Source of the DNA: Alphaproteobacteria bacterium CG11_big_fil_rev_8_21_14_0_20_39_49
GTDB taxonomy: Bacteria; Pseudomonadota; Alphaproteobacteria; Rickettsiales; UBA6187
Direction of reading: 5' to 3'
Length of the DNA: 64,000 nt
Assembly (NCBI GenBank): GCA_002787635.1
Contig: PCXK01000017.1
Location: 17,314 to 81,313, forward strand
The notes under the pieces were generated by a model, which saw nothing but the letters and a program-made list of their open reading frames with translations, was not told the DNA's origin and did no database searches. Positions 56,013-63,985 of the stretch are shown one piece after another. Position 1 is the stretch's first letter, and each line of letters starts with the position of its first letter. The translations under genes were made by a program, and so were the position numbers.

Positions 56013-57311
56013 ATGCTTATTGAATTTACAGTTAAGAATTTTAGATCTTTTCAAGAGGAGGCAATTTTTAGTATGTTGCCAGAAAAGAAAATAAAAGATT
56101 CTAAGAATTCTATTATCGAAACAGGGTTGGAACAAGTGCCAGAATTGCATAACGTTGCAGTAATTTATGGAGCTAATGCATCAGGTAAATCAACTTTGTT
56201 GGACTCCATACACGTAATGAGACATATAGTACTTCATAGTGCGAAAGACACCATTAAAAACCAAAAACTTCCATACCGACCATTTAGATTGTCAGCGACT
56301 TCTTTAAAAGAGCCAACTCTCTTCTCCATACAGTTTATTGCTCAAGGAGTAAGATATCACTATGGGTTTGCATATAATGAGGAACGAATTATTGAGGAGT
56401 TTTTAGACGCTTATCCAAAAGGATATAAACAGGGTTGGTTTGAAAGAAAGTGGAAAGATACTAAGTATGAGTATAACTTTAGCCCATTGTTCTCAGGAAA
56501 AAAAGAAAGTATTCGACATGATACTAGAGAGAACACCCTTTTCTTATCTAAAGCAGTAGATAACGATAACAAAAACTTAGAGCCAGTCTGGGATTGGTTT
56601 CGGGAGCTTTCTGTTAACAATCGTGGTTCTAGAGAAAAAACATCTAAGTTATGTACGACGGATGAAGGAAAAGCAAAGGTATTGGAATTTTTGCTTGATG
56701 CAGATATACCTAGCATTAAAGCAATAACTGCCGGTTATAAAGAAATCAACTTAGATATTCAAAGCGATGATGACGAGCCTGCCGAATCAAGAGAGCTAAA
56801 AGGAGTTCTTAAGAGACTGATAGAAATTACAAATAATAATAAAGATATAAATCGTATTCCTGAAATTAAGTTCATGAGGAAAGCTAAAGATAGTGAAGAT
56901 TTAATTCCTTTTGATTTAAATGATGATGAATCTGAAGGTACGAAGAAATTATTTGATCTTGTTGCTCTTTGGATAAATGCCTCAGAAAAACAAGTCCCTT
57001 TTCTATATGATGAGCTTGATACGAAGCTACATCCTAACTTGCAAAAGTTTCTGGTAAACAAGTTTGTCAGCACAAAAGGATCAAAAGCTCAGCTTATCTT
57101 TACATCACATAATACAAACTTTATGAAAGATAGGACTTTAAGAAGAGATCAATTCTGGTTTACTGAATTTAAATTAGATAAAGGTACGGACTTATATCCT
57201 CTGACCGCAGTTAAAGAAAAAGCTTCTAGTCCAAGAAAGGGAGAAGCTTTAGAACGTGGCTATTTAGAGGGCAGGTATGGTGCTACACCTTATCTTCCTT
57301 TGGAGGACTAA
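56013..57311 (+). CDS. AAA15-type ATPase, RloA/AbiLi-like (defence)
   Basis: 432 aa. Walker A GANASGKST (residues 53-61) in an OLD/SMC-like start (IEFTVKNFRSFQEE), a long insertion, Walker B FLYDELDTKLHP and switch SHNTNFM. Such ATPases pair with RloB in the RloAB/AbiL systems, which act in phage defence or appear inside R-M loci. GAGGGG precedes the start. One base separates its stop from the rloB start. DNA- or phage-sensing is inferred. Confidence 0.78.
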   Translation: MLIEFTVKNFRSFQEEAIFSMLPEKKIKDSKNSIIETGLEQVPELHNVAVIYGANASGKSTLLDSIHVMRHIVLHSAKDTIKNQKLPYRPFRLSATSLKEPTLFSIQFIAQGVRYHYGFAYNEERIIEEFLDAYPKGYKQGWFERKWKDTKYEYNFSPLFSGKKESIRHDTRENTLFLSKAVDNDNKNLEPVWDWFRELSVNNRGSREKTSKLCTTDEGKAKVLEFLLDADIPSIKAITAGYKEINLDIQSDDDEPAESRELKGVLKRLIEITNNNKDINRIPEIKFMRKAKDSEDLIPFDLNDDESEGTKKLFDLVALWINASEKQVPFLYDELDTKLHPNLQKFLVNKFVSTKGSKAQLIFTSHNTNFMKDRTLRRDQFWFTEFKLDKGTDLYPLTAVKEKASSPRKGEALERGYLEGRYGATPYLPLED

Positions 57312-57312
57312 C

Positions 57313-57972
57313 GTGTCTGACCAGTTATTCAAAAAAAGGAAAGAACTTAGAAGGGTTCATGAAGAAAAAGAGCGTAATGAACGAGCAAAAGTATTGATAG
57401 TTTGTGAAGATAGCAAGTCTTCTGTTACGTATTTTAAAAATATTTGCAAAAAATATCGTATAATTGGGAAAGTTGAAGTTAGCGGTGATTGCGGTTCTGC
57501 CCCTCAGAGTGTTGTTGAGCATGCAATAAAAGTTTGTGAAGAAAAATCATCTGATTATGACGAAGCATTATGTGTTATTGACAGGGATAGGCATGAAAAA
57601 TTTCATGAAGCAATAGATAAAGCAAGAAGCTGGAAGCCAAAAAAAGGAAAGAGAACCAAATTAAGAACAATAGAATCTTATCCATGTTTTGAGTTATGGC
57701 TTCTTATTCATTTTGGGTATACGACAAAATCATACCTTATTTATGATGACCTTCTTCCAGATCTAAATAAAAAACTAAAAGATAATAGATGTGAAGATTA
57801 TAGTAAAAGCAACGAATCCAATTTTGAAGTTTTTTTTCCATTAACAGATAAAGCAGTTACAAACTCTAACAAGCTAGAACAAGATTCTAAAGAAACTGGT
57901 CAAAAAAATCCTTCAACACAAATTCATCATCTCATTGAATTATTGCAGAAAATTCGTGATCTTGAATACTAA
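57313..57972 (+). CDS. RloB/AbiLii-like Toprim-type effector
   Basis: 219 aa from the GTG at 57313, which has GGAGG six bases upstream inside the end of the ATPase gene. RloB signature: KVLIVCEDSKSSVTYFK (acidic motif 1), ALCVIDRDRHEKF (DxD motif 2) and IESYPCFELWLLIHFGY. The fold is Toprim-like, so it may be a nuclease triggered by the ATPase. Predicted second half of a two-gene anti-phage module. Confidence 0.8.
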   Translation: MSDQLFKKRKELRRVHEEKERNERAKVLIVCEDSKSSVTYFKNICKKYRIIGKVEVSGDCGSAPQSVVEHAIKVCEEKSSDYDEALCVIDRDRHEKFHEAIDKARSWKPKKGKRTKLRTIESYPCFELWLLIHFGYTTKSYLIYDDLLPDLNKKLKDNRCEDYSKSNESNFEVFFPLTDKAVTNSNKLEQDSKETGQKNPSTQIHHLIELLQKIRDLEY

Positions 57973-58055
57973 TATACTCCTTCCCGAAGGGGGAGTTACA
58001 ATTTTCATTTATATTAAAACAAAAACAATTGCAATACACAACAACATTCTATAGT

Positions 58056-58270
58056 TTTCTGAATTGGAAGGCGTGTTGTCTTCTGGGGCGTTGCAACCTC
58101 TAAATTCAAGGCGGTGTCAAAGCAGCATCGTTAACAAAAAGCTATTTTCTCGACTATGTCGAGGGGATGGCGTTATACAACAGGCTTACGCTAAAAGCGT
58201 CATGGTCTTTCCTTGGATAGATTTTGCAAACCCCTCGGCACTCAAGAGCAATCTTAGTGCCGTTTTGTTT
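58056..58270 (+). ncRNA. candidate structured small RNA
   Basis: A roughly 210-base stretch with higher G+C than its flanks and no convincing coding frame. It contains hairpins CTCGAC..GTCGAG near 58160 and ACGCTAAAAGCGT near 58187, and ends in a strong GNRA-capped terminator (58237-58270). A weak promoter (TTGCAA 58029, TATAGT 58050, 15-base spacer) precedes it. No known RNA family is recognised; 6S RNA is a remote possibility. Confidence 0.4.
58237..58270 (+). terminator. GNRA-capped rho-independent terminator
   Basis: GGCACT, a bulged C, AAGA, the tetraloop GCAA, TCTT, AGTGCC, then GTTTTGTTT. Ten base pairs. It lies upstream of the small gene at 58295, so it belongs to whatever is transcribed before it. 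Confidence 0.75.
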
Positions 58271-58294
58271 AATACGACAAATACAAGGGTAGTG

Positions 58295-58489
58295 ATGACA
58301 AAACTTACACAAGAAGAACTAAATAAGGCTATTGCGAAATATAAAAAACAGCATCCAAGAGTTGTTGAGATGCGGTTAAACGGTGATAATAGCCCACTAG
58401 AAAAGTTCAAGACCGAACAACTAGGGCTTGATATAATTGAGACTCTTGAACAAAAAGTAAAAGAACTGCAAAATTCAAAAAATCTTTAA
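58295..58489 (+). CDS. small charged hypothetical protein
   Basis: 64 aa, starting at ATG 58295 with AGGG about eight bases upstream. Almost wholly helical and charged (LTQEELNKAIAKYKKQHPRVVEMRL, IIETLEQKVKELQNSKNL). A longer reading upstream passes through the terminator and RNA-like region and is rejected. No family recognised; follows the RloAB module by about 320 bases. Confidence 0.5.
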   Translation: MTKLTQEELNKAIAKYKKQHPRVVEMRLNGDNSPLEKFKTEQLGLDIIETLEQKVKELQNSKNL

Positions 58490-58554
58490 TGAGTTTATAT
58501 TTGTAGTACGGGTTCTCCGGCAAAGGTCGGGTACAAACCCTTCTAGCCGAGGTG

Positions 58555-59541
58555 CTATCTTGAAATATTTTGATTTTGTTCGGATTCCGTTCTTTTTTCT
58601 AAAATAGATTGGGCATGTGATGCATTAAAATCCGTACCGTCCTGTTGTGAGTATTTATTGCTTAATTTCATTATATGCATTCCCGCAAATGCGGTCAGAT
58701 AGCCATGAAAAACGCGTGGAGCCATTCCTCTATAGAATGCCTTTACACCCTCTTCCCGCAGGATTTTTGATGCGGTTGATGCCATTGATACACCTTCGTC
58801 ACTGCCTAAGGATTGCTTGCGTGTCTTAATTACGTCCAGAGGGTTTGTAATAGATACTTTTATTACCGATGCCGCCGCCGCAGAAATCGGCGTTGTATTA
58901 TTAGAAGAAGACGCACTTTCAGGGGTAAGTTTTTTGTTAATATCATTATCAATTTTGTGAACAATAAATAACGCACTATACCCTACGGCACTTTTCCAAT
59001 ATGACGGAACTGAGCCTTTCATGAAAGTTGAACAAAAAGCTTTGGGCGTTCCTCCCTTTTCTTTAAAACTTTCATATATTTTTCCGTAGGTACCTCCGGT
59101 TTGTTTGGTTACTTTAGCTAACTCAAAACCGTTTGATAAGGTAACATCTACAGGACCGGTAACTAAAAATGATGCCGCTATATTGGCTTTTTGAGTAGGT
59201 TTACCGTTTTCGTCAGTCATCGAAAAAGTGTCTGCAAATGCCTGCGGTGCAAGTGTGGTTAAAGGAACCCGCCATGTAGTATTTACTATCTGTCTTGTAA
59301 TATTAGGGGTTAAGCCCTTATATAAATTCTGCATGCCGTTATATGACGAGCCATGCCCGAAAACGTTCCTTGCGGCATGATAAAAATCCTGATTTTGTTT
59401 TTGGGCGTATGTTTTTACGGTATCAAGCGGATGACCCAAGGTTACGTTAAAGGCCGACATAGCAGCTCCGTCCATAGTCAGCCGCATAGTTCTTTTTAAT
59501 AACTTTTCATTTTGTCGGGAATCATCTGTTTTTTTATCCAA
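58555..59541 (-). CDS. mitochondrial carrier family (SLC25-type) protein
   Basis: 328 aa with three related repeats, each with the carrier signature. Repeat 1: GHPLDTVKTYAQ (Pro38, Asp40, Lys43) and YKG 74-76. Repeat 2: NGFELAKVTKQ (Gly replaces Pro; Glu140, Lys143) and MKG 174-176. Repeat 3: NPLDVIKTRKQ (Pro234, Asp236, Lys239) and YRG 270-272. The PX[DE]XX[KR] motif is diagnostic of eukaryotic mitochondrial carriers, which are nearly absent in bacteria; Legionella LncP is a known secreted example. Hydrophilic tails at both ends. Likely acquired from a host and possibly delivered to host mitochondria. Substrate unknown. Confidence 0.85.
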   Translation of the reverse strand: MDKKTDDSRQNEKLLKRTMRLTMDGAAMSAFNVTLGHPLDTVKTYAQKQNQDFYHAARNVFGHGSSYNGMQNLYKGLTPNITRQIVNTTWRVPLTTLAPQAFADTFSMTDENGKPTQKANIAASFLVTGPVDVTLSNGFELAKVTKQTGGTYGKIYESFKEKGGTPKAFCSTFMKGSVPSYWKSAVGYSALFIVHKIDNDINKKLTPESASSSNNTTPISAAAASVIKVSITNPLDVIKTRKQSLGSDEGVSMASTASKILREEGVKAFYRGMAPRVFHGYLTAFAGMHIMKLSNKYSQQDGTDFNASHAQSILEKRTESEQNQNISR

Positions 59542-59688
59542 GGATTTTTCCTTTAAGTTTAATCTGATATTTATATGATTATCACAATTTAACGGATAAA
59601 TAAATCGGAACGTTAACTTTAATTTAATAGTTTTTTTATAAAATCAAAAAACTGCTTAAAAGATAAAACGTACAGGATAGGGTTTCCG

Positions 59689-60468
59689 ATGAATATAAAG
59701 CTGTGTTTAGTAAATTTGTTCCTGATAGCACTTATAATAGTTGCCGAGCCGGTATCCGCAGTTGAATTTCCTCAAAAACCTGAAAAAAACAGCTTTTATG
59801 TGGATGAAGCCGATATTATACAAAGTTCTCAGGCGCAGGAGTTGAACAATATAGCCGCTACTTTGTTGAATGAGGAAAAAATCCCTATAATAGTAGTCAC
59901 CATACCTTCATTGATAACATATAAAGCGTCTAATATGTCTATAGAGCAATATGCACGGGAGTTATTCGATGAATGGGGAGTAGGTTATAAAGACAGGAAT
60001 TTCGGTATTTTATTACTGGTGTCTACAGGGGATAGAAAAGCAAGGATAGAGTTTGGAGCCGGCTGGAACAACCAATATAACAATGAAGCAGAAGAGATAA
60101 TGCAGTCATTGATAATTCCTGAATTTAAAAGGGGGGATTATTCGCTCGGGATATTAAAAGGAGTTAAGGGTCTGGACTCCGTAGCACGAGGACTTGGTCT
60201 GCCTAAGCCGACTGTGGCTGATAAGGTTAGTGACATGGGGGGAATGAATATTTTGTTCATGATAATAGGCGGTTTGCTTGTTGTAGCTATTATTCATTCC
60301 ATAATTAAAGACGGTCGTTCGGGATGGGGGTGGAAGGTGCTTATTGCTATCGGTGCTATCATCGGTATTATGTTCTTATTATTGGCAATATTAGGTCGCA
60401 ATAGTGGCGGCGACGGCGGGTTCGGAGGTGGATTCGGCGGTGGAGGAGGAGCAACAGGTTCATGGTAA
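59689..60468 (+). CDS. TPM-domain protein with signal peptide and Gly-rich tail
   Basis: 259 aa. Signal peptide (1-24), a TPM domain (PEKNSFYVDEADII ... YARELFDEWGVGYKDRNFGILLLVST ... RIEFGAGW), two membrane helices and a glycine-rich C-terminus (GGFGGGFGGGGGATGSW). YgcG/TPM proteins are periplasmic and membrane-anchored, function unsettled (phosphatase or photosystem-repair-like). Overlaps the next gene by seven bases. LemA, a frequent partner, is not present. Confidence 0.85.
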   Translation: MNIKLCLVNLFLIALIIVAEPVSAVEFPQKPEKNSFYVDEADIIQSSQAQELNNIAATLLNEEKIPIIVVTIPSLITYKASNMSIEQYARELFDEWGVGYKDRNFGILLLVSTGDRKARIEFGAGWNNQYNNEAEEIMQSLIIPEFKRGDYSLGILKGVKGLDSVARGLGLPKPTVADKVSDMGGMNILFMIIGGLLVVAIIHSIIKDGRSGWGWKVLIAIGAIIGIMFLLLAILGRNSGGDGGFGGGFGGGGGATGSW

Positions 60469-61124
60469 AAAAAACAAAAAATATAAGTAAATTTATAGAT
60501 GAGGAAGGACAAAAAGCTATCAAAGCGGCTGTAGCCGAGGCAGAAAAAGATACTTCCGGTGAAATAGTAATAGTAGTTGCGAAAGATTCGGGTCGCTATG
60601 ATAGAGCTGAAGATATATTCGGTCTATTACTGATAGTGGTTTTTTTCGTGATAGGCTGGAAGTTTACACCGTTCTTTACTGAAAGTAGCCCTGCTTACGG
60701 GCTGTTAGCAAGTATTGCTATAGTTATCGCCGGTTTTGAGATAGGTTCGGCGATGGCGACTTATATTCCTGCTCTAAAGTTACCTTTCTTGGGAAAAAAA
60801 GAAATATTTGAAGAGGTAAATCATAGAGCAAGTGAGTGTTTCTATGAATATGCTATCGGAAATACCAAAGGTGCTACGGGAGTACTTATTTATATTTCTC
60901 TTTTTGAACATGCGGTTGTGGTAAGACCGGACAGATCTATTAATATCAGTCAGACAAAATGGGATGATATATGTGCTTCTATAATCAACGGGTTGAAAAA
61001 TAAGGACGCTGCTAGAGGACTTGTTGAGGGTATCAATAAATGCGGAGAGCTTCTTAAAGAATATTGCCCCTTACAAGGCGATAACCCTAACGAACTTTCT
61101 GACAGGATACATTTTAAGTATTAA
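60462..61124 (+). CDS. second TPM-domain membrane protein
   Basis: 220 aa, no signal peptide. TPM half-domain KAAVAEAEKDTSGEIVIVVAKDSGRYDRAED, two membrane helices (about 53-93), then ALKLPFLGKKEIFEEVNHRASECFYEYAIGNTKGATGVLIYISLFEHAVVVRPD. This split layout pairs with the preceding TPM protein in many bacteria. Function unknown. Confidence 0.78.
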   Translation: MVKKTKNISKFIDEEGQKAIKAAVAEAEKDTSGEIVIVVAKDSGRYDRAEDIFGLLLIVVFFVIGWKFTPFFTESSPAYGLLASIAIVIAGFEIGSAMATYIPALKLPFLGKKEIFEEVNHRASECFYEYAIGNTKGATGVLIYISLFEHAVVVRPDRSINISQTKWDDICASIINGLKNKDAARGLVEGINKCGELLKEYCPLQGDNPNELSDRIHFKY

Positions 61125-61194
61125 ATAGCAATATTGTACCCCGTTATTGTAACTGTGCGTACCAATTGCAAGTGGTAAATTGTCGGCATGAGTA

Positions 61195-61269
61195 TGGTGA
61201 CCCCTACGGGATTCGAACCCGTGTTACCAGGATGAAAACCTGGCGTCCTAACCACTAGACGAAGGGGCC
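61195..61269 (-). tRNA. tRNA-Glu (anticodon TTC)
   Basis: On the minus strand a full cloverleaf of 75 bases with encoded CCA. Acceptor GGCCCCT/AGGGGTC, D-arm CTAGTGGTTAGGAC, anticodon arm CCAGG-TTTTCAT-CCTGG, T-arm ACGGGTTCGAATCCCGT. It reads Glu codons GAA/GAG. Confidence 0.97.
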
Positions 61270-61481
61270 TTTAGCTAGTTTAGGCATGCTTTTTATAGTA
61301 AGTTATAGATAAAATCAAGCAAAGAATTGCGTATAGGTAAATTTTTTTGTTTTTTTATGTAGAAAATGAATGTATTATTAACGCCTTGTTAACGTGTTTT
61401 TGGTATCATAAATTGGTATTATCCAATTAGTGTATCTAAAAGGTTGCAATGTCATGGGCTAAATTTATTTTCTCATGACAA

Positions 61482-61537
61482 AAATTAAAGATTTCAGTGC
61501 AATTGTTACAAAACCTATGTTTATTTAACACTGCCTT
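61482..61537 (-). repeat. partial, inverted copy of element A
   Basis: On the minus strand it reads CAGTGTTAAATAAACATAG then GTTTTGTAACAATTGCA, matching the left half of the copy at 51606. The other end is missing. It lies in the roughly 350-base AT-rich gap between tRNA-Glu and the pilin gene. Confidence 0.55.
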
Positions 61538-61619
61538 AAAATTTGAAGTAATATTAACCAAATATTAACATAAAAATACAATAATATTATATTGTTAATT
61601 TTATTTTTAGGACAAATAC

Positions 61620-62401
61620 ATGCATGTTTATAGCTCTGAAAGACCAAAGACCAAAGACCAAAGACCAAAGACCAAAGACCTGAGTCTGAGAAGGGATTTA
61701 CTCTCATTGAGCTATCTATAGTTATTGTAATCATCGGGCTTATCGTTGCAGGAGTTATTGGTGGGCAGGCTTTGGTTAGGCAGGCAAAACTTCGTTCAGC
61801 AGTTGCAGAGATACAAAGTTATAACGTAGCACTTACAACATTTAAATTAGAATATAATGGTGTAGCCGGTGATTTTAATAGAGCAACTTCGTATTGGGGA
61901 GGAGGGGTAACTTCAGATGGAAATGGAAATGGTATAGTTAGACCATATCAAACTGAAGGCTATTGGGCATGGCAGCACTTAGCTTTAGCTGAAATTATTC
62001 CCGGAAGTTATGCCGGTGTTCAACAGGGCGTTAATACTATTGGTAGTGCCGTTCCCAAATCTTCATTTCCCAATTCTGGTTATGGATTTATTTCTGGAAG
62101 TAGGGCTAACTACTTCTGGACCGGTAAATACAGTCAGCAAGTTGAACATTTTATTCGCTGGGGAGGGTTATATTTAGCTGGCACTAATACTCGAATAGGT
62201 AGAATTATACTTACTGTAAAAGAAGCTAAAGCTATTGATGATAAAATGGACGATGGTTTGCCGGGGCTTGGAAGATATGTTATACAGCTGAACAGCAGTC
62301 CTAATTGTGTAACTACAAATGTTACAACAACATCATTATATGACCTAAGTAATCAAGGCGTGCAATGCTACTTTAATTATGTTTGGGAATTTAGAAGGTA
62401 A
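61620..62401 (+). CDS. type IV pilin-like protein, start and body out of frame (phase-OFF?)
   Basis: The pilin body is open from 61640 and encodes ESEKGFTLIELSIVIVIIGL, a classic prepilin signal (cleavage after Gly) and N-terminal helix, then a 200-aa globular part (SYWGGGVTSDGNGNG, a Cys pair SPNC..VQCYF). No ATG/GTG/TTG exists in that frame before the helix; a stop lies at 61637. The best start, ATG 61620 with AGGA seven bases upstream, is in another frame. Six AAAGACC heptamers lie between. One more unit would put ATG 61620 in frame; one fewer would do so for ATG 61624. Partner of the pilus machinery at 29-42 kb. Confidence 0.75.
61639..61680 (+). repeat. heptanucleotide tandem repeat (AAAGACC)6 in the pilin 5' coding region
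   Basis: Six perfect copies of AAAGACC. As seven is not a multiple of three, each gain or loss changes the reading frame. Placed between start codon and prepilin signal, it would switch the pilin on or off by slipped-strand mispairing. The minus strand reads as a spurious repeat of Leu-Trp-Ser-Leu-Val-Phe-Gly. Confidence 0.85.
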
Positions 62402-62554
62402 TCTATATTTTGGCACTTGAAAAATATAGGAGCATAACTGAGTATGTAACGGCTAATTACGTTATAAGAAGGCAATATAAAAAAAGAAGAGGGTGGAATT
62501 AATCATTATCATTTATTATAATGATATATTCTTTAATGTATAATCAATATTTCA

Positions 62555-63874
62555 ATGTCCTCGTTAATCTTCCCGTTAATATCAAAAATAAAACCCGATG
62601 ATAGTGGTTTAGTAAACGACTTTGAGGCATTTAAGGCTTTACTTGCCGAATTGATATCATATGAAACGGTTAGTTCCCATAACCCGAATGAGGCTGAGTC
62701 TACATCTAAATTAGCAAGTGATATAGCAAGTGCATTAAAGCAATTCGGAGCAAAGGTTAGTCTTATTGATGCCGATTACCCGCAAGGGGTAAAGCAAAAT
62801 ACCATAATAGCAAGGTTTGGGGCTGAAGCGGAGGGCGGAGTAGTGTTTTCCGGGCATATGGACGTTATACCGGCAAGAGGGCAAAACGGCTGGGATTCAG
62901 ACCCGTTTGTGCTGACGCAAAAAGATGACAGGCTGATAGGGCGAGGGGCTACCGATATGAAGGGTGCGGTTTGTGCGTATATTGCCATGTCGGAAAAGTT
63001 GCGGTCTATGCAGCTTAAAAAGCCTGTTTACTTTGCCTTTTCGTGGGGGGAGGAAATAGGATGTTGCGGTAACGACCATCTGCTTGAAGGATTAAAGAAA
63101 ATGGGAGCAAAGCCTGATATTGTGGTTGTAGGTGAGCCTACTGACGGGCTAATAATCACCGGTCACAAAGGAGGAGGGCAGCAAAAAGCCGTATTTAAAG
63201 GCTCGGCAGGGCATTCGGCTTACCCCAAAGAAGGAGTGAGTGCAATTAAATATGCGGCTAAATTTGTTGAATCACTAACATTGCTAGAAGAAAAGTTTGA
63301 GAAAGACATAGAATCGCATGATAAGGATTTTTATCCGTCATACCATACTATAAATGTCGGTGTTATAGCAGGAGGGAAGGCGGCTAATGTTATTTGCGAC
63401 CATGCGGAAGTTTTGTTCAACGCAAGGTTCTTAGCGGGCAGGGGAGGTGAACTATTTTGCATGATAAGAGAGCAAGCCGATATTCTTAATAAACAAATGC
63501 AGGAAGAGGCGTTGCAGGTTAAAGAAAATAAAAATCTGGATTATATACCGAAAGTCGGGGTTGAGCTTATAGATGTTACTATAAATGAGGGTCTTATAAA
63601 GCAAAATGATAATCCTAAGTTAAAAAGGACGGTAGAAATATTCAATAAAACCGAAGGAAATGATGTTGCTCATAATCCTTTAGCAACAAAGGCTTATTTG
63701 ACAGATGCAGGCGGTATATCTCATCTTTATAAAAATGATGAAACTTTGGTTATTGTTTGTGGGCCGGGTGGGATATTACAAAACGCACATGCCCCTAATG
63801 AATGGATAACCGTGGAGCAGTTTAAAAACTCGCTTAAATTTCCGATGGCGTTGGTTTGGGAGTATTGTTTGTAA
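62555..63874 (+). CDS. argE: M20-family deacetylase, ArgE/acetylornithine deacetylase-like
   Basis: 439 aa. Metal ligands and context: SGHMDVIPA (His, Asp), GRGATDMKG, SWGEEIGCCG (catalytic and bridging Glu), GEPTDG, and a late GGPGG/HAPNEW. GHSAYPKEGVSAI is the dimerisation/lid domain. Family: acetylornithine deacetylase or related M20 hydrolases (DapE, carboxypeptidase). Other arginine genes are absent here, so the substrate is not firm. Confidence 0.78.
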   Translation: MSSLIFPLISKIKPDDSGLVNDFEAFKALLAELISYETVSSHNPNEAESTSKLASDIASALKQFGAKVSLIDADYPQGVKQNTIIARFGAEAEGGVVFSGHMDVIPARGQNGWDSDPFVLTQKDDRLIGRGATDMKGAVCAYIAMSEKLRSMQLKKPVYFAFSWGEEIGCCGNDHLLEGLKKMGAKPDIVVVGEPTDGLIITGHKGGGQQKAVFKGSAGHSAYPKEGVSAIKYAAKFVESLTLLEEKFEKDIESHDKDFYPSYHTINVGVIAGGKAANVICDHAEVLFNARFLAGRGGELFCMIREQADILNKQMQEEALQVKENKNLDYIPKVGVELIDVTINEGLIKQNDNPKLKRTVEIFNKTEGNDVAHNPLATKAYLTDAGGISHLYKNDETLVIVCGPGGILQNAHAPNEWITVEQFKNSLKFPMALVWEYCL

Positions 63875-63903
63875 GTATAGTGTTTCTAGTTTTTAATGAT
63901 AAT

Positions 63904-63985
63904 GTCATCCCCCGAATTTGCGAAGCAAATTATAGGGGGATCTGTTTTAATTGACAGAAGATCCCCGCACGGAGGCGGGGATGAC
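63904..63985. repeat. palindromic repeat family B, copy 3
   Basis: Starts GTCATCCCC and ends GGGGATGAC, with the GAATTTGCGAAGCAAATTA core, plus an inner ATCCCCGC..GCGGGGAT hairpin. Situated after the argE stop. It continues nearly to the window edge. Confidence 0.65.

Noticed and set aside
58056..58270. Identification of the RNA-like region as 6S RNA
   Set aside because: Only a short CTGGGGCGTTGC similarity; the expected long closing stem was not found.
58064..58294. N-terminal extension of the small gene at 58295, giving a 141-aa protein
   Set aside because: The extension runs through a strong terminator hairpin and RNA-like hairpins, has unusual composition and no ribosome site. The ATG at 58295 has AGGG upstream.
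60294..60512. Minus-strand proline-rich frame
   Set aside because: Reverse reading of the glycine-rich tail of the TPM protein.
61639..61680. Short tandem repeat considered as a CRISPR remnant
   Set aside because: Seven-base units with no spacers and no cas genes nearby.
61525..61734. Minus-strand frame with Leu-Trp-Ser-Leu-Val-Phe-Gly repeats
   Set aside because: It is only the reverse reading of the AAAGACC heptamers over the pilin gene.
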